Source of the DNA: Gammaproteobacteria bacterium
GTDB taxonomy: Bacteria > Pseudomonadota > Gammaproteobacteria > Steroidobacterales > Woeseiaceae
Length of the DNA stretch: 64,000 nucleotides
Assembly (NCBI GenBank): GCA_022600955.1
Contig: JAHZJK010000003.1
Coordinates: 141,972-205,971, forward strand
Reading direction: 5' to 3'
Shown here: one piece after another, positions 42,869 through 52,870 of the stretch
Layout of the letters: the number at the start of each line of letters is the position of its first letter
Position numbering within the stretch: position 1 is the stretch's first letter
Position numbers and translations under genes: made by a program
The notes under the pieces: generated by a model
Told to the model about the DNA's origin: nothing
The model's database searches: none
The model's input: only the letters and a program-made list of their open reading frames with translations

Positions 42869-43923
42869 GCATATTGCTTGGAGTGGTATTTCACTTCATA
42901 GGTGGCGCTGCGTGCGGTAGTTTTTACTTGCCATATAGCAAAGTGAGAAAATGGTCTTGGGAATCGTATTGGATCGTTGGCGGCGTCTTTTCTTGGTTGA
43001 TTTGTCCGTTAGTGGCCGCAGCGATAACGATACCTGACTTCGCACAGATTATCGCAGACACACCCACTAGCACGCTTTTCTGGACCTATTTGATGGGGGT
43101 CTTGTGGGGTGTTGGCGGACTAACGTTTGGACTTGCTATGCGGTACCTCGGGATTTCACTTGGCATGTCCGTGGCGCTCGGCTTTACCTCGGCATTTGGT
43201 GCGCTTGTGCCGCCGATCTATCGTGATCTGGCGGCAGTCGAGGGTATCCGATTTTCCGGCATGTTCACTTCATCTGGCGGGCAGCTTGTTCTCTTAGGCG
43301 TCGTCGTCTGCCTTGTAGGAATTGCGATTTGTGGGTGGGCAGGCGTACGCAAAGACCGTGACCTGATCGCAGATCAAATGGTTGGGACCGTCAAAGAGTT
43401 TAATCTTTCACTAGGTTTGAGTGTCGCAGTCTTCGCCGGGATACTTAGCGCCTGCATGAGTTTCGGAATTCAGGCAGGTGAACCACTAGCAAAACTGGCG
43501 GTGGAGCGAGGGAACAATCCGCTATTTCAAACCAATGTAATCCTTGTGGTTCTGCTCTGGGGTGGACTGACCACAAATCTGCTGTGGTGCATGATACTTA
43601 ACGCGCGAAACAAGAGCTTCGGTGACTACGTAAATGGAGCCACTCCTTTGCTCAGGAACTATCTCTTCGCTGCGATTGCCGGGTCCATGTGGTTCCTGCA
43701 GTTCTTCTTTTACGGTATGGGTGCCTCGAAACTAAGCAATGGCCCGAGCTCATGGATTTTGCACATGGCCTTTATTATTCTCGTTTCGAACACGTTGGGC
43801 ATACTATTTAACGAGTGGAAGGGCGTGACACCGAAGACGTTGCACACACAACTACTTGGGATTGCAGTAATAATCATGTCCGTTTGCATCGTCGGCTACG
43901 GAGATTCTCTGGCCTATCACTGA
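42865..43923 (+). CDS. rhaT: L-rhamnose-proton symporter RhaT
   Basis: 352 residues with about ten transmembrane helices. The start GVVFHFIGGAACGSFYLPY followed by KVRKWSWESYWIVGG, the LTFGLAMRYLGISLGMS segment and WFLQFFFYGMG match E. coli RhaT along its whole length (344 residues there). It imports L-rhamnose across the inner membrane with protons. Translation is coupled to the FAH hydrolase (ATGA overlap). A hairpin follows at 43985. Confidence 0.92.
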   Translation: MSILLGVVFHFIGGAACGSFYLPYSKVRKWSWESYWIVGGVFSWLICPLVAAAITIPDFAQIIADTPTSTLFWTYLMGVLWGVGGLTFGLAMRYLGISLGMSVALGFTSAFGALVPPIYRDLAAVEGIRFSGMFTSSGGQLVLLGVVVCLVGIAICGWAGVRKDRDLIADQMVGTVKEFNLSLGLSVAVFAGILSACMSFGIQAGEPLAKLAVERGNNPLFQTNVILVVLLWGGLTTNLLWCMILNARNKSFGDYVNGATPLLRNYLFAAIAGSMWFLQFFFYGMGASKLSNGPSSWILHMAFIILVSNTLGILFNEWKGVTPKTLHTQLLGIAVIIMSVCIVGYGDSLAYH

Positions 43924-43984
43924 GATATTCAGTTTCTAGTGCAGCGGTAATCCCAGCAAAGACGCGTCCAAACCTCCGGTTAGC

Positions 43985-44020
43985 ATTCCTACAATCGGCA
44001 GATTGCGCCTAGGAATATTC
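43985..44020 (+). terminator. Candidate terminator after rhaT
   Basis: Nested hairpin: ATTCCTA (43985-43991) with TAGGAAT (44010-44016) and inner CAATC/GATTG (43992-43996, 44001-44005) around GGCA, followed by ATTCTTTG. The tail is only moderately T-rich, so termination may be partial. Confidence 0.4.
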
Positions 44021-44072
44021 TTTGTGGCAGATAAGCTTTTATTAGGTAGTTTATTTATTATATTCGATGATA

Positions 44073-44101
44073 TATAATATTCTTACGTATTTTAATACGT
44101 A
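44073..44101 (+). promoter_or_regulatory. Promoter with overlapping 18-bp palindromic operator before TonB receptor
   Basis: A consensus -10 box TATAAT (44073-44078) is followed after five bases by the perfect palindrome TACGTATTTTAATACGTA (44084-44101), which would cover the transcription start. The -35 region is weak (TTTATT). The site lies about 60 bases before the receptor start and points to repression by a dimeric regulator. Confidence 0.55.
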
Positions 44102-44161
44102 TTGCACACACATCTAAATGCTAATGCTTCCTCTTAGGGGGGGGAACGAGGAGTCTGCTAT

Positions 44162-46351
44162 ATGCAATTCACATTCCGAATGAATATCGTTGTCTCGGTA
44201 ATGCTCGCGGCTACATGCACAACAGTTATGGCCCAAGTTACTGACGGTGACCCCGGTGCCAATCCGAAACAGGCACGACTCGAAGAAATTACCGTGACTG
44301 CGGAGAGGCGAACTGAGAGTGCTCAGTCTGTACCCATTGCTATTACGGCGCTGGATAGCGATGCACTTGGGGCACGTCAAATCTCCGAACTTCAGATGCT
44401 CAAAGCGGTAGTCCCAAATATCGTGATCGAAGATGTTCCAGGCATTTCTTCCAGCGTGAAACTCACGCTTCGAGGCGTGGGCACTGATAACCCTGTATTC
44501 ACAAGTGACAGTGGAGTGGGGCTTTACATAGATGACGTCTTCATCGCCCGGGCGCTAGCAGCCAACCTGGAATTGGTCGATATCGAGCGAGTCGAAGTAC
44601 TCCGTGGCCCTCAAGGTACCTTGTACGGGCGAAATTCATCGGCAGGCGCGCTCAAAATTCAAACAGCTAACCCTGTTCTGGATGAAGACATACTGTTTGC
44701 TCAGATTGGCTTCGGGAATGAAGGCCAAACTGAAGTGAAGGGAGCGCTCAACGCACCAATCGTTGAAGGAAAGCTCGCGGCGCGGGTAGCGATGTTTTCA
44801 TCAAGCCACGATCCGCTGCAAACCAACTTGAGCGACGGTAGCGGGAGTTACGACAAGAATGTCGATGGTGGTCGAGTGAAGTTGCTCTGGGACGCTGCTC
44901 CTGACGTTGACGTATTGCTGTCGGCCGACTTTGTAAGAGAGCGCGCTCTGCCCAATTCTGGCGTGTCATTTCTCGATGCGGACTATGACTTTGATGGAAC
45001 CTTGGACTATGTCTACGACGGCAATCTTTATACCTATGAAAGCCAGTTGAGCGATATTTTTCAGGACAGCGAGAATGTGGGCGTCATGGCTCGCGTGGAA
45101 TGGGATCTTTCCGATGTGCTCACCCTGACATCAATTACCGGCTATCGGGAGTTGGAAGTCTCAGTTCGTGCCGAGGTCGATGGGCTTACAGTCTCCCGAT
45201 TCGAACCGCATCAGCGTCTCGATAATTCGCAGTTTAGTCAAGAAATCAATCTAACGGGTTCATATGATCGGTTCAATTGGGTCAGTGGTATCTATTATTT
45301 CCAGGAAGATAATGATTTTCTCTGGGATCTAACCGTTTTTGGGAATCTCGGTGCCCCGCAGAATTTTCAGCTGTTCAACCAAGAAACTGAGGCTTTCGCC
45401 GTGTACGGCCAGGCGACAATTGATCTTACCGATCGGATCAGCCTAACTGGTGGCATTCGCTACACCGACGAGACGAAGGACTTCGTTGCTGACGGTTTCA
45501 ACAAAACAGGACCACAAGCTATTCGCGGTGGAACGCCCGACGGGACACTCGATTGGTCGTTTGCCGATGACCTCTCGTTCGACGATACCTCGTATCGCCT
45601 GGCTGCAGATTTTGCGGCAACTGATGACATCCTATTGTATGCAAGCTACTCGACTGGATACCGAAGTGGTGGATTTAATGGTGGCGCCCGTTCGTTGGCG
45701 CAGGTCAGTGCGTTGCCTTTCGCAGAAGAAACCGTAGATACAGCCGAAATCGGATTGAAGTCTATGTGGGCTGATGGACGGGTACGTGTCAACGCGACGT
45801 ATTATATGTCCGATTTCAAGAACCTCCAGGAAGCTTCACTAAGAGGCGGCGTATTTGATACAGATACAGCAGATGCTGATATTAGCGGTATTGAGGTTGA
45901 GGCAAATGCCATTCTCTTTGACAACTTCACGTTGGGCGTGCAGGCAGGGACGATAGATAGCGAGGTGAAAACAACCGGTAACCGGGTCAAGAACACGCCA
46001 GAGTTTTCGTACACCTTAATGGCAGACTACAACAGGCAACTATCTAACGGCGGTACGTTTTTCGCGTCGGGCAGCCTAGCTTACGAGGATACATACTTTA
46101 CTAACGCGGACAATCAGCGTGAGGTGGAGATCCCGGATCACAGTATTCTCGACCTTAGAATTGGTTACCGGTTTCCAAATGAGCGATGGGAAATCGAGCT
46201 TTCCGGAAAGAACGTCCTTGATGAAGTATATCCCACTCATGGGTTCTTCATTAATCCTCCTGCGCCGCCTGCAGGGCCGGGTCCATTGTCCACAGTGCAA
46301 TTTCCGAATAGGCCACGAATGATTATGGCTCGCATCAAACTCATCATGTAG
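44162..46351 (+). CDS. TonB-dependent outer membrane receptor (rhamnose locus)
   Basis: 729 residues with a signal peptide (about 8-26, cleavage after TVMAQ), an [14 protein letters not shown]onB-box/plug start, [19 protein letters not shown] in the plug, and a barrel ending [11 protein letters not shown] (last residue Met, a little unusual). It probably imports rhamnose-containing oligosaccharides for the periplasmic GH78 enzyme. It has its own promoter with a palindrome and a terminator after the stop. Confidence 0.92.
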   Translation: MQFTFRMNIVVSVMLAATCTTVMAQVTDGDPGANPKQARLEEITVTAERRTESAQSVPIAITALDSDALGARQISELQMLKAVVPNIVIEDVPGISSSVKLTLRGVGTDNPVFTSDSGVGLYIDDVFIARALAANLELVDIERVEVLRGPQGTLYGRNSSAGALKIQTANPVLDEDILFAQIGFGNEGQTEVKGALNAPIVEGKLAARVAMFSSSHDPLQTNLSDGSGSYDKNVDGGRVKLLWDAAPDVDVLLSADFVRERALPNSGVSFLDADYDFDGTLDYVYDGNLYTYESQLSDIFQDSENVGVMARVEWDLSDVLTLTSITGYRELEVSVRAEVDGLTVSRFEPHQRLDNSQFSQEINLTGSYDRFNWVSGIYYFQEDNDFLWDLTVFGNLGAPQNFQLFNQETEAFAVYGQATIDLTDRISLTGGIRYTDETKDFVADGFNKTGPQAIRGGTPDGTLDWSFADDLSFDDTSYRLAADFAATDDILLYASYSTGYRSGGFNGGARSLAQVSALPFAEETVDTAEIGLKSMWADGRVRVNATYYMSDFKNLQEASLRGGVFDTDTADADISGIEVEANAILFDNFTLGVQAGTIDSEVKTTGNRVKNTPEFSYTLMADYNRQLSNGGTFFASGSLAYEDTYFTNADNQREVEIPDHSILDLRIGYRFPNERWEIELSGKNVLDEVYPTHGFFINPPAPPAGPGPLSTVQFPNRPRMIMARIKLIM

Positions 46352-46359
46352 ATGACTTA

Positions 46360-46395
46360 CCGTGTGCCGAGTTCTTTGCTCGGCACGCGGCTTTT
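46360..46395 (+). terminator. Intrinsic terminator after TonB receptor
   Basis: CCGTGTGCCGAG (46360-46371) pairs with CTCGGCACGCGG (46379-46390), with one T/G mismatch position, around a 7-base loop, followed by CTTTTCC. It separates the receptor from lldD, 9 bases after the receptor stop. Confidence 0.7.
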
Positions 46396-46416
46396 CCATT
46401 TTCATCGGGGGCTGAT

Positions 46417-47577
46417 ATGAAGGCGGTATCTGTCATTGATTATCGCCTGCGCGCGAAAAGGCGAATTCCGCACTTCCTTTTCGAATATCTAGATGGCGGT
46501 TCATATTCAGAGGTCACCAAGAAGCGAAACCAGGTTGACCTCAAATCCATTGCTTTAAGGCAGCGCGTACTTCGTGATGTGTCGAACATCGATACGTCCG
46601 TAGAGATATTCGGAGAATCTTACGCATTGCCAGTAGCGCTCGCGCCGGTGGGCCTCGCTGGGATGTACGCCCGGAGAGGAGAGGTTCAGGCAGTCCGGGC
46701 AGCGGACGCCATGGGAATCCCCTTTACGCTGTCTACAGTCGGTGTCTGCCCTATTGGTGAGGTTTCGGCCGCTGCCACCAAACCATTCTGGTTCCAGCTC
46801 TACATGATTCGGGATCGCTCTTTTATGCGTGACATGCTTGAGTTGGCTCGAGAAGCAAACTGCTCTGTGCTGGTCTTTACAGTCGACATGCCGGTACCAG
46901 GTTGCCGATATCGTGACTATCGCTCCGGCCTGGCCGGTGAAGGCCACCTTAGGGGAAACCTCCGTCGAATATACCAAGCAATGTTAAAGCCACGATGGGC
47001 GTGGGACGTAGGGATAATGGGCCGCCCCCATCAGTTGGGTAATGTTTCACCTGTTCTAAAGGGCGGTAGTGGCCTGGAAGACTTCATGAAATGGATGGGC
47101 GAAAATTTCGATCCATCGGTTTCATGGCTTGATCTCGAGTTCATACGGGATCATTGGGATGGGCCCATTCTACTAAAAGGGATTCTTGATCCAGAGGATG
47201 CACGGAAAGCAGCGGACCTGCAGATTGACGGGCTAATCGTCTCAAACCACGGTGGCCGACAGCTAGACGGTGTTACTTCATCAGTGAATGCCCTCCGCAG
47301 AATTTCAGCTGAGGTTGGTGACAGAGTAGTCGTATGTGCCGACGGTGGAGTCTACTCTGGGCTTGATGTTGTACGCATGCTTGCCTTGGGCGCAAAGACA
47401 GTTTTCCTTGGGAGAAGTTGGGTCTATGGACTTGCCGCAAACGGCCAGAAAGGGGTCGAGCATGTTCTTGAGTTGATCCGCAAGGAAGTACTTACCGCCA
47501 TGGCGCTTACCGGGTGTCAATCTATATCCGACATTCGCAAAAGTGTGGTGGAGTTGGAGCGTACGAGTGCCGACTAG
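46417..47577 (+). CDS. lldD: L-lactate dehydrogenase (FMN, quinone-linked) LldD
   Basis: 386 residues that align with E. coli LldD throughout: [70 protein letters not shown] and the active-site [10 protein letters not shown] with the catalytic His. It oxidises L-lactate to pyruvate and feeds electrons to the quinone pool at the inner membrane. In this locus it would consume the L-lactate made by the FAH-family hydrolase at 41981. Confidence 0.9.
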   Translation: MKAVSVIDYRLRAKRRIPHFLFEYLDGGSYSEVTKKRNQVDLKSIALRQRVLRDVSNIDTSVEIFGESYALPVALAPVGLAGMYARRGEVQAVRAADAMGIPFTLSTVGVCPIGEVSAAATKPFWFQLYMIRDRSFMRDMLELAREANCSVLVFTVDMPVPGCRYRDYRSGLAGEGHLRGNLRRIYQAMLKPRWAWDVGIMGRPHQLGNVSPVLKGGSGLEDFMKWMGENFDPSVSWLDLEFIRDHWDGPILLKGILDPEDARKAADLQIDGLIVSNHGGRQLDGVTSSVNALRRISAEVGDRVVVCADGGVYSGLDVVRMLALGAKTVFLGRSWVYGLAANGQKGVEHVLELIRKEVLTAMALTGCQSISDIRKSVVELERTSAD

Positions 47578-47634
47578 CGGCTCATGGTCGCCAGCTGGCC
47601 TCATTCCACATGTCACGCTGACTTGAGGCGGAAG

Positions 47635-48945
47635 ATGCCAAGCTTCGCTGTTCGACGCTTACGGGAGAGTTTTAGCCGAGCGTCGAGTACTTCTCGATCG
47701 CCTTTCTGGAAATCTTTCGGTCCCGGAATCCTATTCGCAGGCGCGGCGATCGGCACGTCACACTTAGTCCAATCGACGCGAGCAGGGGCGGTGTTTGGTT
47801 TGGGACTGCTCGTTATTGTTGTCATTGCTCACATCGTCAAGTACCCGGCGTTTCGTTTCGGCCCCCAGTACGCGGCAGCGACAGGCAAGTCTCTCATAGA
47901 AGGCTATGTCCGACTCGGACGATGGGTTGTGGCCTTGTACATGTTGAGTGAAGTGGCGGTCATTGCCATCATCATTGCGGCGACTGGCGTGGTTACCGCA
48001 GCGATTCTGCTTGCGGTAACAGGCATCGATTGGGATCCAAAAGTCACAGGTGTCGGGTTAATTGTGGTGGGTGTGGCGGGCTTAGTTGTGGGAGGATTTA
48101 GTTTTCTGGATCGGCTCACGAAGATTTTCGTCGGTGTGCTCACAGTCGCGACACTGGTAGCAATGATCTTGTCCGTTCCTCGAATAGAGTGGTCAGTTTC
48201 CAATTTCGGAATGCCTGTCTTCGATTTTACGACTTTTGCTTTCGTAATAGCGCTTATGGGCTTCATGCCATCAGGAATGGATCTCTCGGTGTTACAGTCG
48301 CTCTGGACCGTCGCTAAACGGAGGTCATGCACTCAGAAGCCGACCATGGCGCACACCATCACCGATTTCAATTTCGGCTATGTGATGACATCGATTCTCG
48401 CGATAAGTTTCTTGCTGATGGGTGCAGGAGTCATGCATACGGCGAGTATCGCGCCGGCGGCAGGGGCTGCAGAGTTCGCAAAGCAGGTGATTGACCTATA
48501 CACGACGAACCTCGGCAATTGGGTCGGAGGGTTAGTGGGGGTCTCGGCATTCTTCGTCATGTTTACGACCTTGATGACTGTCCTTGACGGAATGCCGCGG
48601 CTCGTGGCAACTGGAATAATTGGGCTCCAGGGCAATGATCGCGGGCGACACGAGCAACTAGATGGGTCTCGGCTACTGTACGCCACGATGGCATTGTTGG
48701 CAGCGGCCGCAGTGCTCGTGCTGCTTAAGCTCATGCAGAGCTTTCAGGCATTCATCGATTTCGTGACAATCACCGCATTTCTCGTTGCGCCGCTGACAGC
48801 TCTGCTAAATCACCTCGTTGTCGTCGGGGATGAGGTGCCAATCAAATATCAGCCGTCGATTGCAATGAGGTCATGGAGTATTCTCGGCATTTTGATAATG
48901 ACAGTACTGGCGGTGCTGTTCATCTATATGCGTTTCATACAATGA
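47635..48945 (+). CDS. NRAMP-fold membrane transporter lacking the metal-site motif
   Basis: 436 residues from ATG 47635 (GGCGG upstream; the frame is open from 47584). About eleven transmembrane helices, with GPGILFAGAAIGTSHLVQST in TM1. Known NRAMP metal carriers have DPGN there and a Met-Pro-His in TM6; this protein has GTSH and MPSGMD, so the metal ligands are absent. It starts 57 bases after lldD and overlaps the D-lactate-dehydrogenase-like gene by 4 bases (ATGA), which suggests an organic-acid substrate, possibly lactate; this is inference. Confidence 0.82.
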   Translation: MPSFAVRRLRESFSRASSTSRSPFWKSFGPGILFAGAAIGTSHLVQSTRAGAVFGLGLLVIVVIAHIVKYPAFRFGPQYAAATGKSLIEGYVRLGRWVVALYMLSEVAVIAIIIAATGVVTAAILLAVTGIDWDPKVTGVGLIVVGVAGLVVGGFSFLDRLTKIFVGVLTVATLVAMILSVPRIEWSVSNFGMPVFDFTTFAFVIALMGFMPSGMDLSVLQSLWTVAKRRSCTQKPTMAHTITDFNFGYVMTSILAISFLLMGAGVMHTASIAPAAGAAEFAKQVIDLYTTNLGNWVGGLVGVSAFFVMFTTLMTVLDGMPRLVATGIIGLQGNDRGRHEQLDGSRLLYATMALLAAAAVLVLLKLMQSFQAFIDFVTITAFLVAPLTALLNHLVVVGDEVPIKYQPSIAMRSWSILGILIMTVLAVLFIYMRFIQ

Positions 48946-50336
48946 TTGATCTGGTCTCAGAACTTGAGCGGATCACGGGCACCCGCGACGTGGTAGTTGG
49001 CGCCGACTTGCGTGCCCGCGCAGCTTCGTCGATGAACGTCGAATCGCACAGGGCCATCGCTCTAGTGCGTCCGCAATCGACAGAGGAGCTTTCCGAGATC
49101 ATGGCCCTGTGCAACAAGCGCGGACAAGCAGTTGTGATCCAAGGTGGTTTGACGGGTTTAGTCGACGGCGCTCTGGCTGGCGCAGACGAACTGGCAATAT
49201 CGCTTGAGCGAATGAATAAAATCGAATCCGTTGATGCTGCCGGCAGAACGATAACTGCAATGGCCGGAGCAACGATCCAGACGGTTCAGCGGGCTGCTTC
49301 TGAACATGATCTGTTATTTGGGGTCGATTGGGGAGCGCGGGGCTCGGCGACCATCGGCGGCTCGATCTCAGCCAACGCAGGGGGGAACGCTGTTCTGCGC
49401 TATGGGATGATGCGCGAGCAAGTGCTAGGACTCGAGGTTGTACTGGCTGATGGTACGGTCATGTCGATGATGAATAGTCTGATTAAGAACAACACCGGGT
49501 ATGACCTCAAGCATCTGTTCATCGGCAGTGAAGGAACGCTTGGCATCGTCACACGGGCTGTCCTGCGGTTGCGACCAACTCCTAGGTCTGTCCAGACGGC
49601 ATTAATTGCTGCCGACGACTTCAGCGATGTCGTAGCGTTGCTCGGAAGTCTTGACGCGGGCCTCGCGGGTGGGCTTAGCGCGTTCGAAGTCATGTGGCAG
49701 GAACACTACGAGATGATCGTTAAGGAAGGGGGGCATCGGCGGGTCTTGCCAGACGGCTACCCTTATTACGTTGTCATTGAGGCGACAGGTTCCAATGCAG
49801 AAGCAGATGCAGTGAAATTTGAGGCAGCGCTGGGCGACGCGATGGAGGCAAAGATCATTGTTGATGCAGCGCTATGTTCATCGACCAGTCAGCGCCAAAA
49901 GGTCTGGAAAATCCGAGAGGACGTGGATACTTTCATGCGCGTTCTTGACCCTCCGATACCATTCGATGTCAGTGTGCCGATTCGGGATATGGAAGAATAC
50001 GTTTCCAAAGTATACGCTGACATGAAATCGACTTTCCCCAGAGCAAGAGGCACAGTTTTCGGGCATCTGGGCGACAACAATCTCCACTTCTGTTGGACCG
50101 TTGGCTCCAACGCGCCGGAAACGGTCGAAGCAGTTTCAAAGGTTATTTATAGTAAATTGACGCCGTACGTTGGATCGGTGTCTGCCGAGCACGGCATTGG
50201 GCTCGCTAAGCGCAAATACCTCAAGTACTCGCGTAGTTGTGAGGAAATCGAGTGGATGAAGCGACTAAAACAAGTTTTTGACCCTGACGACCTTTTGAAT
50301 CCGGGCCGAATCTTTGATGCTAATTGTTGTGAGTAG
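48942..50336 (+). CDS. FAD-linked oxidase, D-lactate dehydrogenase/GlcD type
   Basis: 464 residues from ATG 48942 overlapping the upstream stop. The N-terminal PCMH FAD domain shows VIQGGLTGLVDGA (about 64-76), ATIGGSISANAGG (about 129-141), YDLKHLFIGSEGTLGIVTRA and a C-terminal VFGHLGDNNLHF plus SAEHGIGLAKRKYL segment with metal-ligand His residues. Family members oxidise D-lactate, glycolate or D-2-hydroxyglutarate with cytochrome or ETF acceptors. With lldD it lets the cell oxidise both lactate isomers. Confidence 0.9.
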   Translation: MIDLVSELERITGTRDVVVGADLRARAASSMNVESHRAIALVRPQSTEELSEIMALCNKRGQAVVIQGGLTGLVDGALAGADELAISLERMNKIESVDAAGRTITAMAGATIQTVQRAASEHDLLFGVDWGARGSATIGGSISANAGGNAVLRYGMMREQVLGLEVVLADGTVMSMMNSLIKNNTGYDLKHLFIGSEGTLGIVTRAVLRLRPTPRSVQTALIAADDFSDVVALLGSLDAGLAGGLSAFEVMWQEHYEMIVKEGGHRRVLPDGYPYYVVIEATGSNAEADAVKFEAALGDAMEAKIIVDAALCSSTSQRQKVWKIREDVDTFMRVLDPPIPFDVSVPIRDMEEYVSKVYADMKSTFPRARGTVFGHLGDNNLHFCWTVGSNAPETVEAVSKVIYSKLTPYVGSVSAEHGIGLAKRKYLKYSRSCEEIEWMKRLKQVFDPDDLLNPGRIFDANCCE

Positions 50337-50480
50337 CCTAGGGAAAATGTCAGTTTGTGACTTGTATTGTTCTGATAAGGGACAGCATGCATCCCCACAT
50401 ATCTTATACACTCACAAGTCGAGTAGCCTTAGGTGTCTAGAGCACATGAACGCGCAGCAGCCGAGCTATGCGACGAAGCC

Positions 50481-51578
50481 ATGATGTTTCGTTTGTTCAC
50501 GTCTGCTATTGGAATTCTGGTTCTATCCGACCGTGCGGGCGCAGATCAGAGCGTTGAGGAAACGCCGCTGCCAAACAGAGAATTCTCGTTCATTGGCAGT
50601 AATTCTTTTGTGGACTGTCATAGAAATGCGTTCGACGACTGGACTGGCTCACATCATCATTTTGCCATGCAGGTCGCAAGCTGCTCATCGGTTATTGGTG
50701 ACTTCAATGACCGTAGAGTCGGGTACTTTGCGACGAGCAGTGGCATGTTTCGGGACGGCGAAAAGTATTTCATGCGCACGCAGAATTCGAAGGGCGAATT
50801 ACAGGCTTTTGAAGTGAGCTACATCTTCTGTGTGCCGCCTATGGCGTACGCACGGCGTGGAGTCGAAGCGTTCCAACCATCCCGCCTGCAGCACATCACG
50901 GCCATTTTTGCCGGTGGGGCGCCGTATTCGGCGCCGCAGATTCGGGAGTGGCTTACCGATGGTATCCCGAACGTTGATGGATTCGGCATGAACGAGGCCG
51001 GAACCGTCTTTGGCGTGCAGGTGATTCCGGACCTAATTGATGACAAAGCCGGTTGCGTCGGTGTTCCAAAGCCGCGCGTGCAGGCGCGGCACGTGGATTC
51101 TGAAGGACCTAAGTTCAATCCTCATGATGCCGACGAGATGGAATTGAGGGAGCAGAATTTTTTCATTGGCTACTGGAATCTTGACGACGAGTGCGTTGCG
51201 TCAAGGTCAAGATCGGAGGGCGGCTATTACCGCATGGTCGATCGTAGAAAGGACATCTACATTTCTGGCGGGGAGAACGTTTACCGGGTGGAGATCGAAT
51301 CGGTTGCTTGCGCACGTTCAGATATAGAGGAATGCGCCGTTGTCGGCGTATACGAGGAGCGATGGGGTGAGGTGGGTTTCCTGCTTGCTGCCGCGAAGGC
51401 CGGCGAGTCGATAGACCTTGAGTCGGGGGCTCAGTCGCTGGCAGACATGTTCGCGCCCTACGAGCTGCCCGAACATGCGCTTGTGATCGAACGACTGTCG
51501 CGCAACGCGGCAGGAAAAGTTTTGAAGGCAGATCCGAATGTCCACGCGTTGCACCGGCTGGAAGGAGTTACGCAATGA
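50481..51578 (+). CDS. Chimeric ORF: cytochrome c554-like N-terminus fused to acyl-CoA ligase C-terminus (probable pseudogene)
   Basis: 365 residues from ATG 50481 (GTG 50433 also possible). Residues 1-115 contain a leader and a segment FIGSNSFVDCHRNAFDDWTG ... GSHHHFAMQ ... IGDFNDRR, typical of cytochrome c554/TPR heme proteins, but the heme motif CxxCH reads FVDCH, so its first Cys is lost. From about residue 116 (near 50828) it becomes an AMP-forming acyl-CoA ligase C-terminal half: ITAIFAGGAP, VDGFGMNEAGTVFG, MVDRRKDIYISGGENVYR, SRNAAGKVLK. The ATP-binding YTSGTTG loop is missing, so ligase activity is not expected. The frame is intact across the junction and overlaps the MFS gene (ATGA). 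Confidence 0.8.
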   Translation: MMFRLFTSAIGILVLSDRAGADQSVEETPLPNREFSFIGSNSFVDCHRNAFDDWTGSHHHFAMQVASCSSVIGDFNDRRVGYFATSSGMFRDGEKYFMRTQNSKGELQAFEVSYIFCVPPMAYARRGVEAFQPSRLQHITAIFAGGAPYSAPQIREWLTDGIPNVDGFGMNEAGTVFGVQVIPDLIDDKAGCVGVPKPRVQARHVDSEGPKFNPHDADEMELREQNFFIGYWNLDDECVASRSRSEGGYYRMVDRRKDIYISGGENVYRVEIESVACARSDIEECAVVGVYEERWGEVGFLLAAAKAGESIDLESGAQSLADMFAPYELPEHALVIERLSRNAAGKVLKADPNVHALHRLEGVTQ

Positions 51579-52870
51579 GTTCCGGGCAAATTCTTGATGA
51601 CCTGCCGATGCGGCCGCTGCAAGTTACAGCGGTCGTCATCTGTATCATTCTGAACGGGCTCGACGGATTCGACGTTCTGGCTATTAGCTTTTCCGCTCCC
51701 GGAATCGCGGCCGAGTGGGGCATTTCGCGGGCAGAACTCGGCGTTGTGCTGGCGATGGAACTCATTGGCATGGCGTTCGGTTCGGTCCTACTTGGTGGCG
51801 TCGCTGATAGATTCGGGCGACGGCCGGTTATTCTTGGCTGTCTTATCGTGATGACCGTCGGTATGTTTCTCGCCTCGACCGCGAACAGCATCAACACGCT
51901 CCTGACTTTCAGATTTCTGACAGGACTTGGCATCGGTGGCATGTTAGCGACAATCAACGCGATGGTCGCCGAATACTCAAGCGCGAAACAGCGAAACTTT
52001 AATGTTGCGATAATGGCGACAGGATATCCGCTCGGAGTGATCGTTGGCGGTTCCATTGCAGCCGTCTTACTTGCGACCTTCGACTGGCGATCCGTATTCT
52101 TGCTTGGCGCAGGAATGACTGCGTTCATGATTCCGGTCGTCTGGTTCCTGCTGCCCGAATCGATATCTTTCCTTGCTCATCGAAGGTCGCCGAGTGCCCT
52201 CGAGGACATCAACGGGATTCTACGTCGTATGGGGCATTCGGCCATTTCGAAGCTGCCAGATATGCCAGCTGTTGTGCCGAGGACTGGCTGGCGTGAGTTG
52301 TTTTCGCCCGAGCTTGCGAAGACGACAGCGCTGCTGACAATTGCCTATTTTACACACATCATGACGTTCTACTTCATCCTGAAGTGGATACCCAAAATTG
52401 TCGTGGACATGGGTTTCACTGCTTCGTTGGCCGGCGGGGTTCTCGTCTGGGCGAATGTTGGCGGCGCTGCGGGCTCCTTGTTGCTCGGCTGGCTGACGCA
52501 TTTCGTCAAGGTGCGAGTGCTCGTCATCGTTGCGATGATTGGCGCGGTCGTCATGATTAACGTATTCGGTCAGGGTCAGGCGGATCTGACGCAGTTGGCG
52601 CTGATCGCGGCGATTGCCGGCTTCTTCACGAACTCCGCTGTCGTCGGTCTCTATGCGCTCTTCGTGCAACACTTCCCGACGCATTTACGGGCCGGCGGTA
52701 CGGGATTCGCTATAGGCTTCGGACGGGCCGGTGCGGCACTGGGTCCGATCATCGCCGGAGTACTCTTCGACGCAGGAATCGAACTGTCGCGAGTCGCGTT
52801 CGTCATGGCACTCGGTTCGTTGACGGCGGCCATCATGCTGTTTCTCTTGCGCGAGCCGAAGACGGTTTAG
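51575..52870 (+). CDS. MFS transporter, aromatic acid:H+ symporter (AAHS) family
   Basis: 431 residues, 12 transmembrane helices. The motif LNGLDGFDVLAIS in TM1, GGVADRFGRRPVIL (about 69-82) between TM2 and TM3 and GLGIGGMLA in TM4 match the PcaK/BenK/CouT-type aromatic acid carriers. It would import hydroxybenzoates, protocatechuate or hydroxycinnamates. It overlaps the chimeric ORF and converges by a few bases with the amidohydrolase pseudogene. Confidence 0.88.
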   Translation: MSSGQILDDLPMRPLQVTAVVICIILNGLDGFDVLAISFSAPGIAAEWGISRAELGVVLAMELIGMAFGSVLLGGVADRFGRRPVILGCLIVMTVGMFLASTANSINTLLTFRFLTGLGIGGMLATINAMVAEYSSAKQRNFNVAIMATGYPLGVIVGGSIAAVLLATFDWRSVFLLGAGMTAFMIPVVWFLLPESISFLAHRRSPSALEDINGILRRMGHSAISKLPDMPAVVPRTGWRELFSPELAKTTALLTIAYFTHIMTFYFILKWIPKIVVDMGFTASLAGGVLVWANVGGAAGSLLLGWLTHFVKVRVLVIVAMIGAVVMINVFGQGQADLTQLALIAAIAGFFTNSAVVGLYALFVQHFPTHLRAGGTGFAIGFGRAGAALGPIIAGVLFDAGIELSRVAFVMALGSLTAAIMLFLLREPKTV

